64,000 bases of DNA from Haematococcus lacustris (GCA_030144725.1 JASKMD010000004.1:5700931-5764930), one strand, 5' to 3'. Numbered from the stretch's first letter, positions 29,984 through 41,939 are shown. Numbers and translations: made by a program. The notes: generated by a model from the letters alone, not told the origin.

Positions 29984-30904
29984 ATGGAGGAACTATCGCC
30001 CATTGCGTATCAAGTCTCCGAGCTCATGCGCCAAGTCGGCGAGCTCACTCTTTTGACCGGCAGCCTGCGGCAGCAATTCGAGCACTTCGTCACAACGCAG
30101 CCCGTTGCTACCCCCGCTTCAACACCTCTAGAACTTTCTGGACAGTCCGCCCCTCCCGCCCCTCCCGCAGCCACCTCCGTTCCGCTACCTTTTCGGCCCC
30201 CTCCACCACCGTCCTTCTGTGGGACCCCCAACGCGGACGCGGGTCAATGGCTGTGGCGCATCGACAACCATTTTGACCTTTTCGCCATGCCTGCCCAACA
30301 ACGGCTGTTGGCTGTTGCTTCCTACCTCGACGGCGCTGCCCTCACCTGGTACCGCAGCCTGCTGTCCAGCCAGGCCCTCAGCTCTTGGGACAGTTTCAAA
30401 GCCAATTTCACGCGCCAGTTTAGTCCTGTGAACCAGCAGCGGCATGCAAGGGATCAGCTGGCAGCCTGCCATCAGATCACATCAGCCCGGCAATACATCA
30501 TGGAGTTCAGCAATCATTGCCTCCTCATCTCTGACTTGTCTCCTGCTGAGAAACTGGATCGTTTCCTTAGAGGTCTCAAGCCGGCTGTGAGGCGGGAGCT
30601 GGAGCTGAGGGAGCCTACCTCTTTTGAGGAGGCTGCCGCCATGGCTGACCGCGTTGATGCTATCACCTTTGGCAGCCGCCCACGCCTCCTCAAGCTCCCA
30701 GAATCTCAACCAGTGGCTGCCATGGAGCTTGATGCCCTGCAGATCAGCAAGGGCCCCCGCTTATCAGCGGCTGAGCGCCAACAATTGCGTGATTTGGGAG
30801 CTTGCTTCTATTGCCGCAAGCCTGGCCACCTAATGAAGGACTGTCCCAACAAGCCACCACGCCCAAACGACGTTGGGGGCGTGCGGGAGGCAGCCCGCCG
30901 CTGA
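29984..30904 (+). CDS. gag: gag of gypsy element B
   Basis: 306 residues from ATG 29984 to TGA 30902-30904. An N-terminal helix is followed by a Pro-rich linker and a Ty3/gypsy capsid-like region ([14 protein letters not shown], then [20 protein letters not shown]). One CCHC knuckle, [14 protein letters not shown], lies near the end. The last about 35 codons overlap the pol frame; ribosomes that slip at 30862-30868 continue as Gag-Pol. Confidence 0.93.
   Translation: MEELSPIAYQVSELMRQVGELTLLTGSLRQQFEHFVTTQPVATPASTPLELSGQSAPPAPPAATSVPLPFRPPPPPSFCGTPNADAGQWLWRIDNHFDLFAMPAQQRLLAVASYLDGAALTWYRSLLSSQALSSWDSFKANFTRQFSPVNQQRHARDQLAACHQITSARQYIMEFSNHCLLISDLSPAEKLDRFLRGLKPAVRRELELREPTSFEEAAAMADRVDAITFGSRPRLLKLPESQPVAAMELDALQISKGPRLSAAERQQLRDLGACFYCRKPGHLMKDCPNKPPRPNDVGGVREAARR
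30862..30898 (+). promoter_or_regulatory. Programmed -1 frameshift site: CCCAAAC and hairpin
   Basis: CCCAAAC fits X XXY YYZ, and the gag frame reads it as CCA AAC, the required phase. A -1 slip leads exactly into the open pol frame (CGA CGT TGG). Fourteen bases downstream, GCGGG (30883-30887) pairs with CCCGC (30894-30898) to form a possible stimulating hairpin. The gag stop follows at 30902. Confidence 0.8.
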
Positions 30905-33900
30905 GCCCACCATCCCTTCTGCCACCCTCTTCCTTAACTCCTCGCTTTGAGCTGGCTCCTCGTGTTCCCTACCACCTACCTCAACTCCCCGCTCCTCTTC
31001 CTCGGCCTCCTCCCCTTCGTCCTCCTCCACCTCCTCTTCCTCGGGCTCCTTCTCCCCGGCCTCTTCCCCCTCCTCTTCGGCCTCTTCTCCGTGCCCCCTA
31101 CTGGCTACCCACACTCCCTCTTCCTCCTACACCACAACCCTCTCTTCCCTCTCCACGTTTCCGTGCCCCGCTCTTCTGCCTTACTGCGCCCTGCCAGGCC
31201 CGCGGTGCTAAGTGCCCTCCACGCAGCCCCCTTCCTCAGCAGTCAGCTCAGCCCATGGGCAGCTCCAAGTCTCCGGGACAGCCTACTCTGGCTGTAGAGT
31301 CCTCCCCATGCCCATCCGCACCTGTGGGCAGTGGTACTCCGTGTCACTCCTCGTCGCCTAGCCTGTCAGAGCCCCTAGTCATGTCGTCGCTCTCCGTGGA
31401 CTCCAAGCCTTTCATCCTCCATGGAACCTTCTCTGGACACCGTGCTCGTTTCCTGCTGGACAGTGGTGCCACGGGCAACATTGTCAGCAGCCGCTTCTTG
31501 CAGCAAGCCGGCCTGCGCATGGCGGGCAAAGCTGCTCCTGGCCGTCTGCTCCTTCCTGGGCCCTCCCCTTCCTACCTTCCCACCTACGAGCTTTCCCACT
31601 GCACGGTACACCTCTCTACCTACCATGATCGGGTGCCTTTCGTTATGGCTGATATCAGCAACGCCGACTACGATGTGGTGTTGGGCAAGCCATGGCTCAC
31701 AGCGAAGAACCCTGATATTGACTGGCCTCTCGAGCGCATCACTCTCCGCCATGCCGGGGCCGTACACACCCTAGCTGCTCCACCTTCTCCTGCCCCCAAC
31801 CCCTCAGCCTCCCAGCTGTTGTCACCTGCGCGCTTCCGCAAAGCCGCCCGCAAGGACGCCGTATTCGTGGCAGTTCTCACGGACTCAAGTCCTCCCCTTT
31901 CACCCTCTCCAGCTGTGCCCTCCTCCCACACTTCAACCTCAACCTCCCCGCCACCTGCTCAACCACAGTGGCCCCCTTCTCTTCCCCCAAGCGCTACCGC
32001 CCTACTATCTGAGCACATCGAGGTCTTTCCCAAGGAGCTTCCATCCGTGCATGATCTACCACATCGCTCTGTTGATCATGTGATCCAGCTAGAATCCGGC
32101 ACCCCTCCCAACCGCCCTGTCTATCGCATGTCTCAAGAGGAGCTAGACGAGCTCAAGCGGCAACTGGACGAACTCCTAGCCAAGGGCTACATCAGGCCAT
32201 CCACGTCACCTTTTGGCTCTGCAGTCCTCTTTGTGCGCAAGAAAGACGGGAGCCTGCGCTTGTGCGTAGACTACCGGGCCCTAAACCAGCTGACCATCAA
32301 GAATCGCTATCCCCTTCCCCGCATTGACGACCTCCTGGACCAGCTGGCTGGTGCTAGAGTCTTTTCCAAGATTGACCTCAAGTCTGGGTACCATCAGATC
32401 CGAGTGGCCGAGGCTGACATCCACAAAACAGCATTCCGTACCCGCTACGGCCACTATGAATACACCGTCATGCCATTTGGCCTGTGCAACGCTCCCGCCA
32501 CCTTTCAACGCCTCATGAACGACATCTTCCGCCCACACTTGGATCAATTTGTACTAGTCTACCTGGACGACATTCTCATTTACTCCCGGTCTGAGGCTGA
32601 GCACCTGGAGCACCTCCGCACCGTTCTAGGCCTCCTTCGCCAACACCAGCTATATGCCAACCTCTCCAAGTGCGCCTTCTTCCTTCCCTCTATGGACTTC
32701 CTGGGTCACATCATCTCGGCTGCGGGCATCCATCCTGACCCAGCTAAGATTCGTGCCATGGTTGAATGGCCGGTACCCCGCAATCTCAACGACCTCCGCT
32801 CTTTCCTCGGCAGTGCCAATTACTATCGTCGCCACATCCACCACCATGCCCACCTCATCCTTCCCCTCACCAACCTCCTCAAGGCCGAGACACCATGGTC
32901 ATGGGGCCCAGAACAACAAGAGGCTTTTGAGCGTGTCAAAGCTGCCCTAGCTAGCAACCCCGTGGTGCGCCCCCCAGACTTCTCCCGGCCTTTCACCGTG
33001 AAGACGGATGCGTCGTTGTATGCCATTGGAGCAGTGCTATCACAACGGGACGACAATGGCGCTGAGTACGTCGTGGCATATGAGTCACGCAAGCTTCAGC
33101 CCGCGGAGATCAACTACCCTACCCACGATCGCGAGCTACTCGCTGTGGTGCATGCCCTTAATCTTTGGCGTCACTACCTTCTAGGTCGGCCTTTCACCAT
33201 TGAGACGGACAACTGCCCGATCACTCACATCATGACCCAACCGCATCTCAGCGCTCGACAACTTCGTTGGACCCAACTGCTGGCCCCTTACTCCTTTACC
33301 CTGGTGCACAAGGCTGGCAAGACACACATTGTGCCAGATGCGCTCTCCCGACGGCCTGACTACCAGTTATCAGCCCTCTCCGTTGCCACCCCGGACTCTG
33401 CCTTCTTCGCTACCTATGACCACCATGCCCCACAAGACGCCGCCTACCAAGCAGCTTTTTCTCATACTCTTTCCCACAACCCCTCTGGCCCCTCCTCTTG
33501 GCACCTACGAGTCATAGATGGGCGCTTATATACAGCTTCTGAGCCCCCCCGCCTCTACGTCCCAGCCTCACCTCTCCGCTCCCAGTTGCTCCATGAGGCG
33601 CATGATGCAGTCACCTCGGCTCATCTAGGCCGTGCCAAAACCCTGGAACGCTTGCAGCGACACTTCTATTGGCCCCAAATGGAGCAGACAGTGCGCGAAT
33701 ATGTGAGGACCTGCGACCAGTGCCAACGGAACAAGGCCACCAACCAAGTTCCTCCTGGGCTGCTTCAACCTCTTCCCATTCCCAACCGCAACTGGCAACA
33801 TGTCAGTATGGATTTCATCGGCCCCCTTCCTCCTACTTCTCACGGCTACGACATGATCGTTACAGTTGTGGACAAGTTAAGCAAGATGTTACACCTTATC

Positions 33901-35118
33901 CCTACCACTGCCACTGCCACCGCCCCTGACATCGCCAAGCTTTTCTTCGACCATGTTTTCAAGCACCATGGGCTACCTGAGGCAATTGTCTCTGACAGAG
34001 ATCCAAAGTTTACTTCGGACTTCTGGACATCCCTCTTTCACCTCACCGGCACTCGCCTACTCATGTCCTCTGCCTACCATCCCCAAACAGACGGGCAATC
34101 AGAGCGCGCCAACCGGACAGTGGAGGATATGCTACGACCATACATCAACCACCACAAGACAGATTGGGACCAGCATCTAGCCGCTGTGGAGTTTGCATAC
34201 AACAGCTCTACCCATGTTGGCACAGGCTTCTCCCCTTTCTACCTCAATTACGGCCACCACCCCCGCACACCTGAGGCTTTGTTGCAGCCCCCCTCCACTC
34301 TTGTTCCCAGCCCCACTGCTGACGCCTTTGTCACCACCATGCGCTCCAACATCGACACAGCCAAGGCAGCCCTGCAGCGTGCGGTTGACAAGCAAAAGCA
34401 ACAGGCGGATAAGCACCGCCGTCATCTTGAGTTCAACGTGGGTGATAAGGTGCTCCTCTCTACTGCCACCCTTAACCTCAAGACGCCTAGCAACAGCGCC
34501 AAGCTACAACCCCGCTATGTTGGCCCCTTCAAGGTTCTGACCAAGATATCACCTGTGGCTTACAAGCTGGACCTACCCACCACGATGAGAATCACACCCA
34601 CCTTCCACATCTCCAAGCTGCGGCCGTACCTTACCACCAGCTCCTTCCCTGACCGCCATGTTGACCTGCAACCACTACCCCAACTGGAGGACGGTGAGGA
34701 GTACTTCACCATTGAAGCCATCTTGGGACGACGCTGGAATGACTCCCAGCATGCTTTTCAATACCTTGTGAAGTGGAAGGGCTACGACGACTCGTTCAAC
34801 TCGTGGGAATGGGGCCCAGCATTGGCCGAACAAGAGGACGTGGCTGCGATGATCAGAGACTACACGGCTCGCCACCACGTACATCCAGACAAGCCGGTAG
34901 ACGACGACCCTGCATGCCAGATTTGCGCGAGCCGCGCTAGCCACCCTCCCATGTTACTTTGCGACAAGTGTGACCAAGGTTATCACATCACCTGCCTCAC
35001 TCCACCTTTACGTAGTGTTCCTAAAGGAGCATGGCTATGTCATGAGTGCAGGCGGAACAGTGTGCGGAGGTCACGGCGGTTAAATGTTTCGGGGCGCAAC
35101 ATTTCAGGGAGGGGGTGA
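30865..35118 (+). CDS. pol: pol of gypsy element B (PR-RT-RNH-IN-chromodomain-PHD)
   Basis: The -1 frame runs open from 30,802 to TGA 35116-35118; it has no proper start and is expected as Gag-Pol fusion. Counting from 30,802: a Pro-rich linker; protease DSG at about residue 220; RT with YLDD at about 587; RNase H ([12 protein letters not shown]); an integrase HHCC domain; and the DDE core ([26 protein letters not shown]). A chromodomain at about 1303-1355 ([17 protein letters not shown]) is followed by a complete C4HC3 PHD finger from about 1372 (CQIC, CDKC, GYH, Cys, WLCHEC). The double chromatin-reader tail is unusual. No break seen. Confidence 0.94.
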   Translation, partial: KRRWGRAGGSPPLSPPSLLPPSSLTPRFELAPRVPYHLPQLPAPLPRPPPLRPPPPPLPRAPSPRPLPPPLRPLLRAPYWLPTLPLPPTPQPSLPSPRFRAPLFCLTAPCQARGAKCPPRSPLPQQSAQPMGSSKSPGQPTLAVESSPCPSAPVGSGTPCHSSSPSLSEPLVMSSLSVDSKPFILHGTFSGHRARFLLDSGATGNIVSSRFLQQAGLRMAGKAAPGRLLLPGPSPSYLPTYELSHCTVHLSTYHDRVPFVMADISNADYDVVLGKPWLTAKNPDIDWPLERITLRHAGAVHTLAAPPSPAPNPSASQLLSPARFRKAARKDAVFVAVLTDSSPPLSPSPAVPSSHTSTSTSPPPAQPQWPPSLPPSATALLSEHIEVFPKELPSVHDLPHRSVDHVIQLESGTPPNRPVYRMSQEELDELKRQLDELLAKGYIRPSTSPFGSAVLFVRKKDGSLRLCVDYRALNQLTIKNRYPLPRIDDLLDQLAGARVFSKIDLKSGYHQIRVAEADIHKTAFRTRYGHYEYTVMPFGLCNAPATFQRLMNDIFRPHLDQFVLVYLDDILIYSRSEAEHLEHLRTVLGLLRQHQLYANLSKCAFFLPSMDFLGHIISAAGIHPDPAKIRAMVEWPVPRNLNDLRSFLGSANYYRRHIHHHAHLILPLTNLLKAETPWSWGPEQQEAFERVKAALASNPVVRPPDFSRPFTVKTDASLYAIGAVLSQRDDNGAEYVVAYESRKLQPAEINYPTHDRELLAVVHALNLWRHYLLGRPFTIETDNCPITHIMTQPHLSARQLRWTQLLAPYSFTLVHKAGKTHIVPDALSRRPDYQLSALSVATPDSAFFATYDHHAPQDAAYQAAFSHTLSHNPSGPSSWHLRVIDGRLYTASEPPRLYVPASPLRSQLLHEAHDAVTSAHLGRAKTLERLQRHFYWPQMEQTVREYVRTCDQCQRNKATNQVPPGLLQPLPIPNRNWQHVSMDFIGPLPPTSHGYDMIVTVVDKLSKMLHLIPTTATATAPDIAKLFFDHVFKHHGLPEAIVSDRDPKFTSDFWTSLFHLTGTRLLMSSAYHPQTDGQSERANRTVEDMLRPYINHHKTDWDQHLAAVEFAYNSSTHVGTGFSPFYLNYGHHPRTPEALLQPPSTLVPSPTADAFVTTMRSNIDTAKAALQRAVDKQKQQADKHRRHLEFNVGDKVLLSTATLNLKTPSNSAKLQPRYVGPFKVLTKISPVAYKLDLPTTMRITPTFHISKLRPYLTTSSFPDRHVDLQPLPQLEDGEEYFTIEAILGRRWNDSQHAFQYLVKWKGYDDSFNSWEWGPALAEQEDVAAMIRDYTARHHVHPDKPVDDDPACQICASRASHPPMLLCDKCDQGYHITCLTPPLRSVPKGAWLCHECRRNSVRRSRRLNVSGRNISGRG

Positions 35119-35119
35119 A
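35106..35119 (+). other. Polypurine tract of element B
   Basis: 'agggagggggtgaa' abuts the 3' LTR; the pol stop codon lies inside it. Confidence 0.75.
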
Positions 35120-35344
35120 TGCAACGGTTTGCATGCATGCTTGTCCATGCAGCCCGGCAGCGGTGGTATTTTTACATGTCATGCACGGTTTAGATATCAT
35201 CTGTTTTCTGCATGGAACCTTCTAGATATGTGAGACGGTGTGAGCTACCCTGTTATAAGCACAGAACAGTTGTTTATGGATTCCGTGTAAGACGCAAGTG
35301 CGTGTCACCGCTCTCCCGGATTCCTGTGGCTTCTCCCCGTTACA
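35120..35344 (+). repeat. 3' LTR of element B
   Basis: 225 bp, identical to 29705-29929. Confidence 0.97.
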
Positions 35345-35812
35345 TTGGTGTTGGATGAGGGGGTGGTGAAGGAGTGTTACAAGCAAGATGAGGATGCTGA
35401 CAGCTTCAAGGGTACAGTCCAAGGGTCTCGTGCACAACACAGCATGTATTTTCCCGCTGACACTCAGGGTGAGCTCATGTGGTCGATGACAGCATGTGCT
35501 TGTGGTGCACGCATGAGCAACCCCCCTCAGCCGTGTGGTGCACAATGCCGTGGTTCGATGCCTCTTGAGCCAATGCCCATGCTGCTAGACAAGGAAGCTG
35601 CTAGGCAAGCTGCTGTGAACGCAGAGTGTATTAGGCTCATGCTCTTGGACACCCATGGTATGCCTCAATTTGATACACTGAACAAGGACCTATTGAAAGC
35701 ATGGTGTAAGCACAACAACATTAGAGGGGTTTCAAGTAAATCAAAGAATGAGTTGCGTGACATGTGCCTGCTGAAGTTGAGGGAGAAGGTTGAGGCACCA
35801 CGGCACATGTAA

Positions 35813-36249
35813 CACTGAAAGCCAGAGCCATCCCGAGCCATCCCGACAACATAGTGCCAAGTGATGATGTAGCGCTGTCGTGATGCAGCTTGTATTTGCA
35901 TAGAGTCATGCCGGGACGTAAATGAGGTAAGGGATGCCAGCTGGCTGACTTGTGCGCATATTCACGAATTGTATGCTCCATGCACTGACATGCAAGCAGG
36001 CGTACTGCACTTGTGCCGTTGGCTTACGGCGTGCGTAGAAGGATTGCCAGCCTCGTCTTATGATGTGCGTGGGTCTTTTAGGAGCGGAAGGCACAGGTCA
36101 GGTTTGGGCGGGCGCCGATCTGAGCTAGTGTTTTGCGGCTGGTGGGTGTCGCATACGCCTGTTACACCCGGCTGCGTCAAAACTTTGTCGCGAGCTTCAC
36201 GGAGATTCGCGCCCCAGACCGTCTCACATTTGCGGGGCCAATGGCGGGG
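35813..36249. other. Spacer; no gene seen
   Basis: Follows the stop of the split ORF and runs to the KDZ element. No coding signal recognised. Confidence 0.4.
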
Positions 36250-36253
36250 GTGA

Positions 36254-36593
36254 CCCAGTTAGGTCTCCCGGTCACATATGGCACGTTTTTGGTTAACTTG
36301 AAGAAGACGAAAAAGGGAAACATGTCCCAAGTGGGCCCCGTCTGTTCCGCGTAGCCCAGCTAGCCATCGCACAGTGGAAGCGGGCTCACAGCGGCAATTC
36401 CGGTGCCGGCCAGGCAGGTGAGCCAGCCTGCTTGGGCGCACGTCAACGTTAGGTACATTGCGTAGCTGTTAGCTTTGCGCACGTCAAGCTGGGCCAGCAA
36501 GTGCGAACGCCGCACAGCCAAGCAGCGGTTACGGCTGTCGGTTATAGATGGCTTGCACGCTGCAGGTACAATGTCCGAAATCGCTAGCTCCGT
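36254..36593 (+). repeat. Left TIR of the KDZ element
   Basis: Matches the reverse complement of 41560-41907 with few differences and a short gap. The transposase ATG at 36,571 lies inside it. Confidence 0.9.
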
Positions 36594-39500
36594 TCTTAGA
36601 GGCCGAACCACTGTCAGCGGGGCACCACTTCGCCCCGGAATAGACACACCAGCACCCAGGACAGCACGGAGACGTCGTGACCAGTCTCCTCCGCGCGCGA
36701 ATTCCCCGACGCAGCGTACCACAAAGCAGAAGTCAGACGGGCCACAGCCTTATCAAGGACAGGAGCTGCATGAGGAGGAGCAGCAGCAAGAGAACCAGCA
36801 TGAGCGCCAGCGCCAGCGAGATAGGGTAGATTGGGGACAGAGGAAGGAATCGATGAATGAGCGGTGGCGAGAGCTCAACCCCAGCCTGCGCCACTCCTAC
36901 ATCGACGCAGCGCCAGCATTGCAGCAGTCCCATGCAGATCAGGGCAAGCTTGTCCAACAGCATGCGCAACTGCAGCTGGACCGTGGGTGGGAGGGGCATG
37001 CATGCTGCCGCTTAGGACCAGTACCAAGCAGCGCCATGCTGGTGCCTTATGCCAAGGGTCCACTCCCAGCAGAGTATGTGAGCTGTGACCATCGTGTACC
37101 AGTCTCCATACCTCGCTGGACGTGTACAACCTGCAATCAAAAGGTTGTATGTGACTACATGCGTGCTGGTTGCTTTCCTAGCACCCCACAGAGACCTAGC
37201 TTTCTGTTCAGCCACACCCTGCTGGAGCTCTTTACAGTCTTGCAGAGCCAAGATGGCGTCTCCTTGTCAGGTTCGCGCTTGTCCCGCACTTGTTGCTTGC
37301 CGCTTGCCCCACTGACCCGCATTATTAAACTGTTCCTCACATTCCTTGCAGTGTTTGCCAATGCCTTAGTTGCCTCACACCGGCCGTATAGTCTCTACCC
37401 AGCAGACAGCTACCAGAGCATTGAGCAGCCGGAGCGTAAGCAGATGCACATCACTGCTGAGGTTCTGATGGAGGCGCACTGCAACTGGCTACGCACCACG
37501 GATCGTGTTGCCCACCTGGCCAACTTGTTGCCTGGGTTCCAGCCTACTGGTGGCCCCTTCGCTGATTGCCCATGTTGCGCTGGTATGTGGTTGTGCATTA
37601 TGATGCAAATGCGTGTACTTCCACTGCTTTCTGTCATGCAACTACTATTATGCATAACTAATGCTGCCATGCAGGATCCAAGGAGACAGAGGATGATGGC
37701 TGCGTGTGTGGTGATGCAGTCTCCAAGCTCAGCAGTTACTCTGGTGTTGGGCAGGCAACCACAGCCATACAACAACACCTGAACAGTCACTTGGACAGCA
37801 GTGGATTGGAGGGTGAGGTCCAGAGCCGCTACAAGAGCGGGAGGCTGTCACTTAATCATCTGATTGGCGACACAGGTGGACAACCAGATGATGATTGCTC
37901 TGCCAGCTTGTCATGCTCCCGACCAGAAGTCTGCAACAAGAGTGGGCCAGTCAGCGTGCATGGCCTGGTCGGCTTTTGCTGCTGTCATGGTGTGCCGTCA
38001 TTGGGCCTCTTCTGCAACATGCCTACACCTGAGCAATTTGCCTTCTACTTGCTGGCCCTCACTGCCATCATGGCATACAGCTGCAAGGTGGACTTCTACA
38101 TCGACTTTGGCTGCCGCCTCAAGGTGTGTGGTATTGCTCATTAGTATGGTAGAGGATGTAGCAAGGTGGCTGCAACACTTGAGGGTACATTGCCTAGCCA
38201 TAATAGGATGTGTGGCATACTACTTGGTTGTACTCTTGTGACAGATAACCTGGGCGCGGTACGTTGATGCCCTGGGCCACCCACCCAGCTGGAAGGACGT
38301 GCGGATCATGGTCAACTGGATGCATGGAGCCTCCCACAATCAGCGCTGCCAAGTGCAGAACAACGGCCGCCATCAGCCTGGCTCAGGCTGGCGTTATGGC
38401 GAGCAATGCGAACAGCTGTGGAGCATGTTGAAGGTGTGTGCATGCGTCACATGTGTATGTGTGGCATGTGGAACAAGTAGCGCATCCTCACAATTGCCTG
38501 TTCACTGGCTGCCTCTGTAGGACATGGCTGGCATCACGCGGTACATGACACTCGCGCATCGTGCGGACATCATTCAGAGCACCTTGTCCAAGATTGCCTT
38601 TCGTAAAGCGGTTGGCCTCTTGGACCTCTTGATCAAGACTTGGAAGGAGATGAAGGTGAAGCTGGGTGAGTGGCCATGCATGCATAGTGCAAGCGCATGT
38701 GTGGCAAGGGTGTACTGTGCATCACGTCTGTGCATGCTTGGTTGTGCATGCTTGTGCGTGTATGCAGTAAAGGTACAAAGCGAGCTGGTTACGCTGCAAC
38801 TAGTGGCCGAGCAAGCCGGTGTTACGGATGGCCAGCAAGCGAGTGAAGCTTATAGGGCTTCTTGCCTGCCTTCCAGCCAAGCGGAAGGACCACATGACGT
38901 ATGGAAGGTGCGATGTTTGCTGTGATGTGGTTAACGAATGTCGCTGATGTTGGTTGGTATTGATTTGCTCGCAGGGGGAGTATGTGCTGCTGCTGCTGCA
39001 AGAGCAAGCATGGCAAGCCATGAATGGCCAAGCTGTAACACTCCTAGTGTCTCTGACCCCCACCGTCACTCAGTTGCTGTGGGCTACCTGCAAAGGCTGG
39101 CAGCTCAAGACCATCCAAAGCAAACAGCTCACCATGGAGGTGACACATCGTGTAGATGCAGAGATCGGGATCAGTCAGACCGACATGCAGCGGGGATTGG
39201 AGCTTATCAGGCTTGGAAAGATTGCCGGGTGAGTCGATGGGCCCCTTGGCCAGTCCCCATGCTCCTAGGCTGGCACAAGGGATACTGACCATGCACATCA
39301 GCTTATGATCCGCTCAGCCATGCTCTGCCTTCATGCATTCAGGTGTCAGTTCAAGATCGAGAGCCTTGTGGCTGAGGTCATGCAGCTGCAAACCATGAAG
39401 GACCGCCAGGGCACCAGCTGCAACGAAACGAAACGCATGGCCAAGGCGCAGGCACGCAAGAGAGCACAGGCCAAGGAGGAGTTGTTGTGCATGGCTGAGT

Positions 39501-39793
39501 GGCAGGCGCTTGGCACCTCCCAGCAGCCTGCAGCCTTGCGGCTCCCGGAGACTGTCATCAGCCGCATGGTGGCGGGTACAGCCCCACCATGGGTACAAGA
39601 CTCGTCGACATCAGGGGCTGTCACCCTACACCATGGCAAGCGCTTCTTTCAGCTGTACAGTGACCAGGACCGCATCCGCGAACAGCAAAGCATCCTGAAG
39701 CTTGAGTTGAACCGGCTGAAGGCATGGCTGCGTCACATGCTCGAGGAGTGCACTGCCTCCCAGCCGTCGTTGAGTTCGGCAGCTCCGCGCTGA
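36571..39793 (+). CDS. KDZ transposase
   Basis: Seven exons join in frame with GT-AG introns: 36571-37582, 37675-38123, 38245-38433, 38521-38665, 38768-38907, 38975-39228, 39343-39793 (879 residues, TGA). The N-terminus is charged and Gln-rich. A Cys cluster follows ([12 protein letters not shown]...[17 protein letters not shown]), then a second cluster (CPCC, CVC). The KDZ core has [23 protein letters not shown] (Asp) and [12 protein letters not shown], then [10 protein letters not shown] (Glu), which match the Kyakuja-Dileera-Zisupton RNase H-fold transposases. The C-terminus is a long coiled-coil-like Lys/Glu-rich region. No stop or frameshift was found, so the gene could be functional. 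Confidence 0.85.
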
Positions 39794-41407
39794 CATGGCG
39801 GCTGCACCGGCACCTGCTGCCCATGCACCTTGTGGCAGCATGCCAGCAGTCGCACCGCCACTGCCTGCTGCACCCAGACCTGGCTGCTGCACGCCAGGGG
39901 CTGCACCGCCACCTGCTGCCCATGCACCTTGTGGCAGCATGCCAGCAGTCGCACCGCCACTGCCTGCTGCACCCAGACCTGGCTGCTGCACGCCAGGGGC
40001 TGCACCGCCACCTGCTGCCCATGCACCTTGTGGCAGCATGCCAGCAGTCGCACCGCCACTGCCTGCTGCACCCAGACCTGGCTGCTGCACGCCAGGGGCT
40101 GCACCGCCACCTGCTGCCCATGCACCTTGTGGCAGCATGCCAGCGGCTGCACCGCCACCGCCTGCTGCGCGCAGACCTGGCTGCTGCACGCCAGGGGCTA
40201 CACCGCCACCTGCTGCCCATGCACCTTGTGGCAGCATGCCAGCGGCTGCACCGCCACTGCCTGCTGCGCGCAGACCTGGCTGCTGCACGCCAGGGGCTGC
40301 ACCACCACCTGCTGCCCATGCACCTTGTGGCAGCATGCCAGCGGCTGCACCGCCACCGCCTGCTGCGCGCAGACCTGGCTGCTGCACGCCAGGGGCTGCA
40401 CCGCCACCTGCTGCCCATGCACCTTGTGGCAGCATGCCAGCGGCTGCACCGCCACTGCCTGCTGCGCGCAGACCTGGCTGCTGCACGCCAGGGGCTGCAC
40501 CACCACCTGCTGCCCATGCACCTTGTGGCAGCATGCCAGCGGCTGCACCGCCACCGCCTGCTGCGCGCAGACCTGGCTGCTGCACGCCAGGGGCTGCACC
40601 ACCACCTGCTGCCCATGCACCTTGTGGCAGCATGCCAGCAGTCGCACCGCCACTGCCTGCTGCACGCAGACCTGGCTGCTGCACGCCAGGGGTTGCACCG
40701 CCACCTGCTGCCCATGCTCCTTGTGGCAGCATGCCAGCGGCTGCAATGCCACTTGCTTCCACACCAAGAAGCTGCAGCGTGTCATTGGCAGCAGAACCAT
40801 TGGCTGATTGCTGATCCAATAGCTGCGTGCCAGTAGCCACACCACCTGCTGCTGCCCCTATTCCTGCCACCGCAGGCAGGGTGCCAATGATGGCAGCTGC
40901 AAGTGTGGGCACCTCCTCATCGTCACTGCTGCTGCTGCTGTCGCTGCCGCAGCTGCTGCTGCTGTCGTTGCCAAGCTCGCTAGAAGCGAGGGGGTTCGCA
41001 CCCTTGGGTTGAAGCCTGCCATTTGAGAGTCGCAACAACTCAACAGCTGCTTTGTGCAATGCTTTTGCTGCAGCATTCTGCATTGTTGTGTCACTGCCAA
41101 ATATCCCATTTAGCACGATATGCAATGCAATTATGTTGGCGGAGCCCGGAGCGACATGAGCTGCTGCAGTGTAGCAGTTGAGCATATTGGCTCTTGAAGA
41201 TTTTCCAGTGGAGCTGAATGTAAGAAAGGAGGCTGCACGGTGCACATTTTGACATTTCATCCCACGCATGTGGAACCTCTTCCTCATCCTGGAGAGGCTG
41301 GCGGTATTTGCCTTGCCCCTCTTGGATGAGGCTTGGCATTCTTCGTGCAACTCCTCCTCGTGGCTCCTGCCAGCTGCTTTTTTTCCAGCCTTGTGCTTGC
41401 CGGTCAT
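39626..41407 (-). CDS. Companion ORF of the KDZ element, 33-residue repeats
   Basis: About 593 residues from ATG 41,407, convergent with the transposase and overlapping its last 168 bases. It starts basic ([16 protein letters not shown]), has a short helical region ([12 protein letters not shown]), then an acidic Ser-rich stretch (SSSSDDEE). About nine repeats of 33 residues follow ([15 protein letters not shown] type), encoded by a 99-bp minisatellite. I do not recognise the family. Its position inside the TIRs suggests an accessory protein of the transposon. The last about 55 residues, opposite the transposase 3' end, may not be real. Confidence 0.55.
   Translation of the reverse strand: MTGKHKAGKKAAGRSHEEELHEECQASSKRGKANTASLSRMRKRFHMRGMKCQNVHRAASFLTFSSTGKSSRANMLNCYTAAAHVAPGSANIIALHIVLNGIFGSDTTMQNAAAKALHKAAVELLRLSNGRLQPKGANPLASSELGNDSSSSCGSDSSSSSDDEEVPTLAAAIIGTLPAVAGIGAAAGGVATGTQLLDQQSANGSAANDTLQLLGVEASGIAAAGMLPQGAWAAGGGATPGVQQPGLRAAGSGGATAGMLPQGAWAAGGGAAPGVQQPGLRAAGGGGAAAGMLPQGAWAAGGGAAPGVQQPGLRAAGSGGAAAGMLPQGAWAAGGGAAPGVQQPGLRAAGGGGAAAGMLPQGAWAAGGGAAPGVQQPGLRAAGSGGAAAGMLPQGAWAAGGGVAPGVQQPGLRAAGGGGAAAGMLPQGAWAAGGGAAPGVQQPGLGAAGSGGATAGMLPQGAWAAGGGAAPGVQQPGLGAAGSGGATAGMLPQGAWAAGGGAAPGVQQPGLGAAGSGGATAGMLPQGAWAAGAGAAAMSARSCRTQRRLGGSALLEHVTQPCLQPVQLKLQDALLFADAVLVTVQLKEALAMV
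39790..40745. repeat. 99-bp coding minisatellite
   Basis: Between nine and ten copies of a 99-bp unit with two alternating variants. Long open frames on the plus strand here are by-products of the repeat. Confidence 0.95.
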
Positions 41408-41559
41408 TGCCACCTGGACCACGCATTGTGCATCGTTGCTACAGGGACGGGTGGCCCTTTCCTCCTGCTGCAAGAGGTTGCTTACCTACTTGGCGTGTGT
41501 TGCTCTGCGATTTCGCGTTGTGCCGTGCGGTACCACACCAAAACTACAGAGCACCACCG

Positions 41560-41907
41560 ACGGAGCTAGCGATTTGGGACATTGTACCTGCAGCGTGCAA
41601 GCCTGCAGGTACAATGTAACCGCCTGCCGCAACCGCTGCTTGGCTGTGCGGCGTTCGCACTTGCTGGCCCAGCTTGACGTGCGCAAAGCTAGCAGCTACG
41701 CAATGTGCCTAACGTTGACGTGCGCCCAAGCAGGCTGGCTCACCTGCCTGGCCGGCACCGGAATCGCCGCTGTGAGCCCGCTTCCACTGTGCGATGGCTA
41801 GCTGGGCTACGCGGAACAGACGGGGCCCACTTGGGACATGTTTCCCTTTTTCGTCTTCTTCAAGTTAACCAAAAACGTGCCATATGTGACCGGGAGACCT
41901 AACTGGG
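41560..41907 (-). repeat. Right TIR of the KDZ element
   Basis: Inverted copy of 36254-36593, with a few extra bases around 41.60 kb. Confidence 0.9.
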
Positions 41908-41939
41908 GTGACCAGCAACAACGTTCCACGGGGCCAGTG

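Larger units (their letters stand above)
29705..35344 (+). mobile_element. Ty3/gypsy LTR retrotransposon, element B, intact
   Basis: 5,640 bp with two identical 225-bp LTRs (29705-29929, 35120-35344) and a perfect 5-bp target duplication TTGGT (29700-29704, 35345-35349). A primer-binding site, gag, a -1 frameshift site, pol and a polypurine tract are all in place. All reading frames are open, so this looks like a young and possibly active element. Confidence 0.97.
28818..35812 (+). pseudogene. Transposon-type ORF with SDGCAGQFK motif and SAP-like tail, split by element B
   Basis: Two coding halves, 28818-29704 and 35345-35812, rejoin in one open frame when element B and one TTGGT copy are removed (about 450 residues). 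The first half has a Cys-rich start, a Pro-rich stretch that may be an unspliced intron, YVLTDGNDQ, WSDGCAGQFK, and a SHFKGRHDSEGGVLKHK segment. The spacing of Asp-containing motifs resembles DDE-type enzymes. Similar SDG..QFK proteins are, as I recall, repeated in many eukaryote genomes, but I cannot name the family. The C-terminus has a SAP-like helix-turn-helix (DLLKAWCKHNNI...SKNELRDMC). Upstream exons may exist near 28.4-28.6 kb. Confidence 0.6.
36254..41907 (+). mobile_element. KDZ-superfamily DNA transposon with long TIRs, apparently intact
   Basis: 5,654 bp. The ends are about 340-bp terminal inverted repeats starting CCCAGTTAGGTCTCCCGG. GTGA occurs directly outside both ends (36250-36253, 41908-41911), a candidate 4-bp target duplication. 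Inside are a spliced KDZ transposase (+) and a convergent second gene (-). Confidence 0.85.

Noticed and set aside
39724..40836. Plus-strand open frames of 325-370 residues
   Set aside because: Antisense of the 99-bp coding minisatellite; the minus-strand frame has non-repeat sequence attached, these do not.
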